In this document: positions 7,051-12,646 of the stretch, piece by piece
Numbering within the stretch: the stretch's first letter is position 1
How the letters are laid out: every line of letters begins with the position of its first letter
DNA from: Candidatus Izemoplasma sp.
GTDB lineage: Bacteria > Bacillota_I > Bacilli_A > Izemoplasmatales > Izemoplasmataceae
Direction of reading: 5' to 3'
Length of the DNA stretch: 12,646 nucleotides
NCBI GenBank assembly: GCA_007123975.1
Contig: SLFZ01000109.1
Coordinates: 1 to 12,646, forward strand
Notes under the pieces: model-generated
The model's input: only the letters and a program-made list of their open reading frames with translations
What the model was told of the DNA's origin: nothing
The model's database searches: none
Program-made: the position numbers and the translations under genes

Positions 7051-7808
7051 TGTTCGACACAGAAGAAACCATGTTGCAGCGTTTTATGCGCACGTCCCCG
7101 GTGACGTTTGCGTTGATTGTGATGGTGACGGTGATGTTTATTATCACCACGGCGCTTTACGGGTTTTCGCCGACGCCGCAGGAGTTGCTTGACATCGGCG
7201 GGTTGCATACCTTTTACGTCCACTACGAAAACGAGTACTGGCGCTTTGTGACGGTGATGTTTTTACACAGTGGCTTTATTCATTTTCTTTTCAATACCCT
7301 GTTTGGATTGTACATCATCTCAAGCGCGCTCGAACGCATGATCGGCTCTTTAAAGTTCGCGATCATCTATTTTGTCAGTGGTATTGGCGCAAGCTTAATC
7401 ACTTACGTGTGGGAGTTTAACTTTGTCAACCCACCGTGGCCTGTGGGCGTTGGTGCGAGCGGCGCCATCTTCGGGGTGCTCGGGGTGCTCTTCTTCCTCA
7501 CCATCTACAAGGCCTCATGGTTTAGTCCGCAGGATATCTCCAGCATTCGTTCGATTATTTTGATCAACGTCGTGTTCACGCTCTTGAGCCCACAAATCTC
7601 CACCACCGCGCACTTTGGCGGATTGGTGAGCGGTTTTGCGATCGCGGCCGTGTTGGGACTCAAACGCGCACATCGAGGGGCGAAGAAAGGATTTGGCGAT
7701 CCCTACGATCCCTATCAACATGAAAAAGACTTTGAATCCGACGATCCCTTTGACTACATCGAAATCGTCGACGACGATGAAGACGATGACGATCGTCGGG
7801 TTTGGTGA
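7050..7808 (+). CDS. Rhomboid family intramembrane serine protease
   Basis: A 252-residue integral membrane protease that cuts transmembrane segments of other proteins. The catalytic pair is visible: Ser137 in GVGASGAIFG and His188 in TTAHFGGLVSGF. The WRF motif (64-66) and HSGFIHFLFN (73-82) are the conserved L1 loop and TM2 motif. About six membrane helices fit residues 15-37, 68-92, 103-121, 134-153, 167-183 and 187-204. I chose ATG 7050 over an in-frame TTG at 7047 because it follows AAAGGA at 8-base spacing and overlaps the upstream stop. After the last helix comes a soluble tail (about 206-252): first basic, then very acidic, with a DDDEDDDD run near 241-248. The GASG-side helix contains a 9-bp perfect tandem repeat at 7472-7489. 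The natural substrate is unknown. Confidence 0.93.
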   Translation: MFDTEETMLQRFMRTSPVTFALIVMVTVMFIITTALYGFSPTPQELLDIGGLHTFYVHYENEYWRFVTVMFLHSGFIHFLFNTLFGLYIISSALERMIGSLKFAIIYFVSGIGASLITYVWEFNFVNPPWPVGVGASGAIFGVLGVLFFLTIYKASWFSPQDISSIRSIILINVVFTLLSPQISTTAHFGGLVSGFAIAAVLGLKRAHRGAKKGFGDPYDPYQHEKDFESDDPFDYIEIVDDDEDDDDRRVW

Positions 7809-7853
7809 CTTGCCCATCTCACATCATGCCATGATTCGAAGGAGGTTTTACCC

Positions 7854-8072
7854 ATGCGAAACTGGATTGCATTTTTAGCCGGAGCCATCCGGCGGTTCAG
7901 CCCCGTCGACGCGCTTTTTCTGATGCTATTTATTGTAAGCGCCGGCGTGATTTTCGGCGTCTATCTTGTGGATTTTTTCCGTTCCATCCTCGGCGTCGTG
8001 TGGCTGGTGTTCGCGCTAAGTTGGCTTTATGTCGTCGTGCGGATATTCTTTAAACCGAGACCTAAACCGTGA
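7854..8072 (+). CDS. Small membrane protein of unknown function
   Basis: The 72-residue product begins MRNWIAFLAGAIRRF and has two hydrophobic segments, about residues 18-40 and 44-66, joined by a short turn (DFFRS). It ends in a basic, proline-rich tail (FKPRPKP). The positive-inside rule suggests that both ends face the cytoplasm. I do not recognise a family. The gene is supported by an excellent AAGGAGG site 7 bases before the ATG and by its place between the rhomboid gene (45 bases upstream) and the M48 protease gene, on the same strand. It might be an accessory or substrate of one of those proteases, but nothing in the sequence shows this. Confidence 0.75.
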   Translation: MRNWIAFLAGAIRRFSPVDALFLMLFIVSAGVIFGVYLVDFFRSILGVVWLVFALSWLYVVVRIFFKPRPKP

Positions 8073-8088
8073 TTCTCGGTAGTCACCC

Positions 8089-8184
8089 ATGCAGCTTACC
8101 TTGTAAATCGTCTTCATCGCGCTCCTCGGCGCAGTCAATGACTTCACCGCACGGGTTTTACTGAAACCCGACAACACAACATAA
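8089..8184 (+). pseudogene. Possible decayed small membrane-peptide ORF with an in-frame TAA
   Basis: From ATG 8089 the frame reads MQLTL, a TAA at 8104-8106, and then an open stretch IVFIALLGAVNDFTARVLLK ending at TAA 8184. The part after the stop resembles a short membrane helix with a basic end, as if a peptide of about 31 residues had been broken by one base change. There is no good ribosome binding site. This 131-base gap may equally be plain intergenic DNA; it also contains an inverted repeat (CGGGTTT/AAACCCG, 8152-8169) without a T tract. Confidence 0.2.
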
Positions 8185-8203
8185 GCATTCAAAGGAGGTT
8201 CTC

Positions 8204-9442
8204 ATGGAACAAACGCTTTTCATCATCTTCGTCATTCTCATTGTGCTTCATAACCTGTTTCACTTTTTCGCCGACGTCTTAAACGACAAGGCGCGGACGC
8301 GTCCGGTCCCTGAAAACGTCAAGGACGTCTATGACACCGAGGGCTATAAAAAATGGCTTGCGTACTCGCAAGAAAAGTCTCGTCTTGGCCTCATTCAGGG
8401 TGTCATCACCTTTGTGTTCGTGGTGGCGATGATTCTTTTTGGTGGTTTTGCGTGGCTCGCAGAGTGGAGCCGCGGACTGACTGAGAGCGCGGTGCTTGAG
8501 ACGCTCATTTTCTTAGGGGTTCTCTTTGCGCTAGCCACCGTCTTCAATCTGCCGTTTAAGTATTACGACACGTTCTCGATTGAAAACCGCTACGGCTTCA
8601 ACCGCGCGACGAAGAAAACCTTCGTCACCGACCGCATCAAAGGGATTATATTGACCGTTCTATTCGGCGGGGGACTGCTCGCCGCCGTCACCGCCATCTT
8701 CACAAGCATCGAAGGCCGTTTGGCGTTGCCAATCGTGTTTGGTGTGCTGTTGGTGGTGTTTTTGTTTATCAACGTCACGTTGGTGCCCGTGTGGCTGCCG
8801 CTTTTCAATAAGCTGACACCGCTTGAAGACGGTGACCTTAAACAACGCATCGAGGATTTTGCGAAATCCCAACAGTATGAAATTCGTAAAATAAGCGTCA
8901 TGGACGCCTCGCGTCGCTCAAGCAAACTCAACGCCTTCTTCTCAGGCTTTGGTCGCTTTAAAAACGTCGTGCTTTTCGATACCTTGTTGGAAAAGCTCTC
9001 GGACGATGAGGTGCTTGCGGTACTAGCCCACGAAATCGCCCATGCCAAACACAAAGACGTTCTGAGAAACATCATCCTCTCGATGGTGAATTTCGCCATC
9101 CTGTTAGGGCTTTTCTATGCGTTTATCGCCATCGATGTCGTGCAAGCGAGTTTCGGCCTTGAAGGCGCAACGCACATCGGCTTTATGTTGCTGCTGTTCA
9201 TGGTGGTCTTCGGACCGGTATCGACGCTGATTGGCATCGCCAACAACGCCTTTAGCCGCAAAGCCGAGTTCAAAGCCGATCGATTCGCCGCCAAACACAT
9301 CGATAAAACGGCCATGCAGACCTCCCTTAAGGTGTTGAGCCGTGAAAACTTTTCGCAGTTAACGCCGCATCCGCTTTACGTCTTCCTTTACTACTCGCAC
9401 CCACCCGTCAATGAGCGCATCAGCGCCATTGAATCTGTATGA
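8204..9442 (+). CDS. M48 family membrane metalloprotease (Ste24/CAAX protease 1-like)
   Basis: The 412-residue zinc protease is embedded in the membrane and belongs to the M48A (Ste24) type. The zinc site is HEIAH at residues 276-280 (within AVLAHEIAHAKHKD), with a third ligand at Glu355 in SRKAEFKADRFA, the usual ExxxD arrangement. Other family marks are FSIENRYGFN (124-133), NAFFSGFG (243-250) and a C-terminal YYSHPPVNERI (about 398-408). Hydrophobic helices lie near 5-24, 62-86, 97-113, 148-167, 174-199, 289-312 and 325-345. In eukaryotes the family processes prenylated proteins; in bacteria it is linked to membrane protein quality control, so the name does not prove CAAX activity. AAAGGAGG precedes the ATG, and the stop overlaps the GGDEF start as ATGA. 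Confidence 0.94.
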   Translation: MEQTLFIIFVILIVLHNLFHFFADVLNDKARTRPVPENVKDVYDTEGYKKWLAYSQEKSRLGLIQGVITFVFVVAMILFGGFAWLAEWSRGLTESAVLETLIFLGVLFALATVFNLPFKYYDTFSIENRYGFNRATKKTFVTDRIKGIILTVLFGGGLLAAVTAIFTSIEGRLALPIVFGVLLVVFLFINVTLVPVWLPLFNKLTPLEDGDLKQRIEDFAKSQQYEIRKISVMDASRRSSKLNAFFSGFGRFKNVVLFDTLLEKLSDDEVLAVLAHEIAHAKHKDVLRNIILSMVNFAILLGLFYAFIAIDVVQASFGLEGATHIGFMLLLFMVVFGPVSTLIGIANNAFSRKAEFKADRFAAKHIDKTAMQTSLKVLSRENFSQLTPHPLYVFLYYSHPPVNERISAIESV

Positions 9443-10524
9443 AAACCAGATTTTACAACCTAAACCGCAAACGCCTCATCGGGGCGTTTGCGGGTGTGTT
9501 TATCATCGAAGTGCTTTTTCTCACCTGGATTGAACGCGTGCGCCTCACCGAAGGCGCCCATGATCTGGTCGGGGTTTCGTATGCCTTGCATGCGATGCTG
9601 GCCACGATGGCGGCAGCGATGGTGATTTACTTCCTCGTCCATCGCCCCGCGAAGATGAAACCGTGGCTTGCGCGATTGCCGGTTGCCGGGGTGTTTTTAA
9701 CGCTCATTCTTTCGGCGACCATCGGGCTCTTTGATCAGGTGACCGACGGCTATGTCACGCTTTTCACCGTCCATCTTTTGGCTTTTGGGTTGTTGCTGTA
9801 TGTGCGGCCCCCGTGGGGTGTGTTGATTTACGGGCTGCCCACCGTGGTCTATCTTTCCGGTGTGCTCGCGTTTCAAACCGAGATGGCCTTGGAACGCACA
9901 CAGTTGATTCAAGGCATCGTCGTCTTTATCGGTGTGCTATACGCCTCGCATAGCTTCTATGTGTCAAAGCGCGAAGAAGTGCACCGCATGCGCGTGCTTA
10001 CCAAGCAAAACAAACTGCTTGATCAGCTCGCGGCACACGATGCGCTGACCACGTTGCCCAACCGCCGTTATTTTGAACGACAAGTTATCCACGAAGCGGC
10101 TATCAACCGGCGCTACGGCCACACGGCAACGTTGCTTTTGGTTGACATCGACGACTTCAAAATCATCAACGACACCGAAGGCCATGACGCCGGCGACAAA
10201 GTGCTTCAAACCCTCGCGACGATGTTTCGCGACCATGTCCGCGAGTCGGACACGGTGAGCCGTTGGGGTGGGGATGAGTTTATGTTTCTGCTTTCCCACA
10301 CGGAACCTGCCGGCGCAAAAATCCTCGCCGAACGCCTTTGCCGTCTGGTGGCGCAAACGCCGATTGCCATCCACACAAAAACCGTGCATGTCACCTTGAG
10401 CATCGGCATCGCCACGCTCGACAGCGATAAAGCACGGTTTATGGAAAGCTATAAACGGGCCGATGAGGCCTTGTACCTCGCCAAAGAACAAGGCAAAAAC
10501 CGCATCGCCATCGCACCGGAATAA
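9439..10524 (+). CDS. Membrane-bound diguanylate cyclase (GGDEF protein)
   Basis: The 361-residue protein makes cyclic di-GMP from two GTP. The N-terminal half has about six hydrophobic helices (13-30, 46-67, 79-96, 104-122, 125-145, 157-174) forming an unassigned membrane sensor. A short linker (175-198, probably coiled-coil) leads to the GGDEF domain, which runs from HDALTTLPNRRYF (200-212) to the end. Catalytic features are intact: DIDDFKIINDTEGHDAGD (236-253) and GGDEF itself (277-281). An RESD inhibitory site (268-271) stands exactly 5 residues before GGDEF, so product inhibition is expected. The ATG overlaps the M48 stop by four bases (ATGA) with no separate strong ribosome binding site, implying translational coupling. 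It is the last gene of the set, and its TAA lies in the terminator loop. Confidence 0.95.
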   Translation: MKTRFYNLNRKRLIGAFAGVFIIEVLFLTWIERVRLTEGAHDLVGVSYALHAMLATMAAAMVIYFLVHRPAKMKPWLARLPVAGVFLTLILSATIGLFDQVTDGYVTLFTVHLLAFGLLLYVRPPWGVLIYGLPTVVYLSGVLAFQTEMALERTQLIQGIVVFIGVLYASHSFYVSKREEVHRMRVLTKQNKLLDQLAAHDALTTLPNRRYFERQVIHEAAINRRYGHTATLLLVDIDDFKIINDTEGHDAGDKVLQTLATMFRDHVRESDTVSRWGGDEFMFLLSHTEPAGAKILAERLCRLVAQTPIAIHTKTVHVTLSIGIATLDSDKARFMESYKRADEALYLAKEQGKNRIAIAPE

Positions 10525-10538
10525 TCCGGTGCTTTTTT
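10513..10538 (+). terminator. Intrinsic terminator after the GGDEF gene
   Basis: A perfect 8-bp stem pairs GCACCGGA (10513-10520) with TCCGGTGC (10525-10532) around a 4-base loop and is followed by six T. The TAA stop of the GGDEF gene (10522-10524) is inside the loop. On the other strand there is no T tract, so it should not act as a strong terminator for the converging VOC gene. Confidence 0.9.
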
Positions 10539-10971
10539 ATTCTTGGATGAGCATCCCTTGGGCATCGTATGTGAAGTGTTCGGAATACGCCACTTCAAAC
10601 ACGTAGCCATCCGGGTCGGCGAAATAGCCGCTATACCCACCCCAGAAGACCTGCTCGGCTGGCTTAAGCACTGCGCCTCCTGCATCCTTTGCGCGCGCCA
10701 ACAAGGCATCGACTTCGTCCTTGTGCTCAACGTTAATGGCGATGGTTATGCCGGAAAACCCGGAACTTTTTTTAGGTGGGTGTTCAAGGCTGATGTCGAC
10801 GGCGAGCGCATCGAGTGGATAAAGGGCGAGGATCGATCCCTGGTTTTTAAACCAGACGATGTCCGGCTTATCCTCGGGCGTCACGTCGGTCTCAAAGCCG
10901 ATTTGTTTGAAGAAGGCGAGGCTCTTTTTTATGTCTTTGACACCAAGGGTGATGATGTTGAGTCGATTCAT
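10537..10971 (-). CDS. VOC superfamily (glyoxalase/dioxygenase-fold) protein
   Basis: A 144-residue single-gene VOC protein made of two beta-alpha-beta-beta-beta modules: MNRLNIITLGVKDIKKSLAFF (1-21) opens the first, and GYFADPDGYVFEVAYSEHF (115-133) is the standard closing DPDG...E motif. The metal ligands of true glyoxalase I are largely not seen (no His in the first strand), so an enzyme activity cannot be assigned; a resistance, binding or lyase role is possible. I start at ATG 10971 because AAGGAG is 10 bases upstream. A GTG at 10980 would lie one base from that site, which is too close. The gene is alone, facing the GGDEF gene across its terminator, and has its own promoter. Confidence 0.88.
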   Translation of the reverse strand: MNRLNIITLGVKDIKKSLAFFKQIGFETDVTPEDKPDIVWFKNQGSILALYPLDALAVDISLEHPPKKSSGFSGITIAINVEHKDEVDALLARAKDAGGAVLKPAEQVFWGGYSGYFADPDGYVFEVAYSEHFTYDAQGMLIQE

Positions 10972-11000
10972 CGGTCCCACACTCCTTTTTGCTTACCTTT

Positions 11001-11029
11001 ACTATACCAAAATTGCGACGGGTTTTCAT
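11001..11029 (-). promoter_or_regulatory. Promoter of the VOC gene
   Basis: On the minus strand TATAGT (11006-11001) is preceded by TGG, an extended -10, with ATGAAA as a weak -35 box 17 bases further up. The start would be near 10994, giving a leader of about 20 bases that includes AAGGAG. Confidence 0.6.
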
Positions 11030-11057
11030 CGTAAATTGCGAAACTTTAAGGCGTCCG

Positions 11058-11086
11058 TTGTCGACAGCGCACAAATGGTGTAAAAT
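11058..11086 (+). promoter_or_regulatory. Promoter of the Sel1-repeat gene
   Basis: TTGTCG (11058-11063) and TAAAAT (11081-11086) are 17 bases apart. The start would be near 11093, directly at a small inverted repeat (11092-11109). The VOC promoter is divergent, about 30 bases away. Confidence 0.55.
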
Positions 11087-11091
11087 AGGGG

Positions 11092-11109
11092 TAACGCACC
11101 AAGGCGTTA
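11092..11109 (+). repeat. Short inverted repeat in the 5' leader of the Sel1-repeat gene
   Basis: TAACGC and GCGTTA form a perfect 6-bp stem with a 6-base loop. It starts at about the expected transcription start and ends 3 bases before the GGAAGGAGG ribosome binding site. It could be an operator or an mRNA-stabilising 5' hairpin. A perfect hexamer pair can also occur by chance. Confidence 0.4.
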
Positions 11110-11126
11110 GGGAAGGAGGCGTATCG

Positions 11127-12646
11127 ATGGACATCAACCGGCTCAAACGAATGGCCACCAAAGGAAAAAAAGACGCGCAGTACGAACTCGGCAAACGCTT
11201 CCTCACCGGAAAAGACGTCTTGCAAGACATTCACGAGGCGGAGAAATGGTTTAAAATGGCCGCCAAGAAAAACCACGCCGAGTCGCTTTATGAGCTCGGC
11301 ATTATCAAGTGCGCCCAACACGATGTCGACCTCGCGTTGAACTACTTAAACAAAGCCCTCAAACAAAAGTTCAAAAAAGCCTACAAACCGCTCGGTGAGA
11401 TCTATCGCGGCGACTTCGACCCGAACATCGAAGACAAACGCAAGGCCGCCGAGTGTTTCCATGCCTATTATCAATACGACAAGTACGATGGCCTTGAGCC
11501 ATTAATTTCCACCTTCACCAAAGACGTCTTCAAAAACATCAAGAAAACCCACACCTTCTTAAAGGAGGCCATGGAATACGGCCTGGTCAAAGCCAAGTAT
11601 CACTTAGGGTTGCTCTATCTGACCGAAAAAAAGGTGCTCAATCCGCAAAAAGGATTGGAACTGCTTGAAAGCTATTACGACGCAACCGCCGACGTCAACG
11701 CCGCCAAAGAACTCTACTACCTCTTCGCGCCGAATGAAACCAAATACCCCGCTTTCAAGGCGAAAGAGCCGCATAAAGCCAAAGAGTACTTGCGCTTTGT
11801 GATCGAAGGCGACGGCGTCTTAGCCGGCACTGAGTTTATCCAAGAACACGGCGTGCACGTGCCCTTAGCGCGCGTTCCGGTCGACCACTACCTTGAGAAA
11901 AATGTCAACCGCATGAAAACCAGTTTGGCGATCGACGAAACCTTCTCCAAAACCGTGTCCATTGACACATTCGACGTCTCGCTCAGATTTGAGATGGAAA
12001 CGCTCTACGACTACGAGGCGAGCGTCACCTATAAAGAACGGGTCGTCGAGGAAGAAACCATCGAAAAAGAAGTGCAGAAAAAACAAGCGGTTCGCAAAGG
12101 CCTTAAAAAGACCGGCACCGTGAAAATTCCCAAAAAAGTTACCAAGGTTAAAAAGCATAAAAGCTGGGAAGACCGTGAAATACCCATAGAACACAAGGAG
12201 ATCGAAGCACGCGAAGGCAGCGTCGTCCGTTTCGATTCATTGCGCGAGATGATGCATGGGCTTGGAAACCATCACTATCCTTTCGAGTTTGGCGACACCC
12301 CGGACCAAGAAGCGATGCGCAAAACCATCGAAGCACGCATCGACGCCTCGCTTGACATGCCAAAAAAAGTCAAGAAGGTCAAAAAAGATTTCTCGTTCCG
12401 CTCACTCGTCATCGCGAAACCCGCCATCCGCGTTCGTTACCAATACAAAAACGCCACCTTCGACCAAACGGTCGATTTATCCAACAAGGAAAAACTAGAC
12501 GATCTACGCTTCCCGTTGAACCGACCGTTTGCGAAGACGCTGCGACGTTTCAAACGTCGCCAACGTGCCCACAAACTCAACCAATCGACAATTACTTTAC
12601 TGTGGGTGTTGCTGTGGCCGGCATCGCTTTATCACCTACAAATTGC
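11127..12646 (+). CDS. Sel1-repeat protein with lysine-rich middle region and membrane segment (C-terminus cut by window edge)
   Basis: The frame is open from ATG 11127 to the window end (506 residues seen), behind AAGGAGG at 7-base spacing. Residues 14-115 hold about three Sel1/TPR-like helical repeats (DAQYELGKRF, AEKWFKMAAKKNHAESLYELG, LNYLNKALKQKFKKAYKPLGEIY). A further repeat lies at 153-185 (VKAKYHLGLLYL). Such repeats bind other proteins. From about 255 to 465 is a region I do not recognise: charged, probably with beta strands, and containing the near-repeat IPKKVTKVKK (334-343) and MPKKVKKVKK (411-420). A basic stretch, TLRRFKRRQRAHK (471-483), then leads into a hydrophobic segment from 487 that looks like a membrane helix continuing past the window. 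The long N-terminal part is therefore probably cytoplasmic. The function is unknown. Confidence 0.85.
   Translation, partial: MDINRLKRMATKGKKDAQYELGKRFLTGKDVLQDIHEAEKWFKMAAKKNHAESLYELGIIKCAQHDVDLALNYLNKALKQKFKKAYKPLGEIYRGDFDPNIEDKRKAAECFHAYYQYDKYDGLEPLISTFTKDVFKNIKKTHTFLKEAMEYGLVKAKYHLGLLYLTEKKVLNPQKGLELLESYYDATADVNAAKELYYLFAPNETKYPAFKAKEPHKAKEYLRFVIEGDGVLAGTEFIQEHGVHVPLARVPVDHYLEKNVNRMKTSLAIDETFSKTVSIDTFDVSLRFEMETLYDYEASVTYKERVVEEETIEKEVQKKQAVRKGLKKTGTVKIPKKVTKVKKHKSWEDREIPIEHKEIEAREGSVVRFDSLREMMHGLGNHHYPFEFGDTPDQEAMRKTIEARIDASLDMPKKVKKVKKDFSFRSLVIAKPAIRVRYQYKNATFDQTVDLSNKEKLDDLRFPLNRPFAKTLRRFKRRQRAHKLNQSTITLLWVLLWPASLYHLQI

Noticed and set aside
7472..7489. Perfect 9-bp tandem repeat in the rhomboid gene
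   Set aside because: It encodes GVLGVL within a hydrophobic helix; two copies in frame are explained by low-complexity membrane sequence.
7821..7833. Palindrome ATCATGCCATGAT between the rhomboid and small membrane protein genes
   Set aside because: The one-base loop cannot form a normal hairpin and there is no T tract; it is too short to call an operator.
8152..8169. Inverted repeat CGGGTTT/AAACCCG considered as a terminator before the M48 gene
   Set aside because: There is no T tract on either side, so it does not look like an intrinsic terminator; it may be chance.
9964..10491. 175-residue minus-strand frame opposite the GGDEF gene
   Set aside because: It lies antisense to conserved GGDEF motifs; the long frame follows from the codon bias of the real gene.
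10972..10980. GTG at 10980 as start of the VOC protein
   Set aside because: It would lie one base from the AAGGAG site; ATG 10971 has workable spacing and starts at the usual first strand of the fold.
1..12646. CRISPR array, tRNA or rRNA genes, insertion sequences, prophage or defence genes
   Set aside because: No regularly spaced repeats, no tRNA cloverleaf, and no transposase or phage protein were seen on either strand.

Overview
The window looks like a piece of a chromosome from a fermentative Bacillota or Mycoplasmatota-type bacterium, perhaps of the Acholeplasma/Izemoplasma/Haloplasma kind. This placement is inferred from protein style and is not proven. Strong AAGGAGG ribosome binding sites, a Firmicute-type PdhA and a class III fructose-1,6-bisphosphatase point that way. 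TGA is used as a true stop (for example at 1423-1425 and 9440-9442), which rules out the mycoplasma code. Base composition is about half GC. Genes are packed tightly, and two terminator hairpins overlap stop codons. No tRNA, rRNA, CRISPR array, insertion sequence or phage gene was seen, and there is no gene-free stretch longer than about 215 bases.

Left part (1-5827, minus strand). Reading leftward from 5827 there is an iron-type alcohol dehydrogenase with its own extended -10 promoter. Next comes a two-gene encapsulin operon: an encapsulated ferritin (EncFtn) with a C-terminal cargo-loading peptide, followed 13 bases later by a family 1 encapsulin shell protein. It has its own promoter and ends at a hairpin terminator. 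Then come class III FBPase with its terminator, and the start of a pyruvate dehydrogenase operon (pdhA complete, pdhB cut by the window edge). Together these give central carbon metabolism (pyruvate oxidation, gluconeogenesis, alcohol/aldehyde redox) plus a protein-shelled iron-storage compartment.

Middle part (5944-10538, plus strand). A promoter at 5895-5923 precedes a co-directional set: an alkaline-phosphatase-superfamily phosphodiesterase, a rhomboid intramembrane protease, a 72-residue membrane protein, an M48 (Ste24-like) membrane metalloprotease and a six-TM GGDEF diguanylate cyclase. The cyclase keeps its active site and inhibitory site. Two junctions overlap, and the set ends at a hairpin whose loop holds the last stop codon. 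Two membrane proteases and a c-di-GMP synthase in one set suggest an envelope or membrane-signalling role, but this is inference.

Right part (10537-12646). A small VOC-fold protein lies on the minus strand. Divergent from it, with its own promoter, is a large Sel1-repeat protein that runs off the window end. It has an unrecognised lysine-rich middle region and a putative membrane segment near residue 487.

The most notable content is the complete encapsulin/EncFtn iron compartment, followed by the Sel1 protein with its unassigned domain and the protease/diguanylate cyclase gene set.
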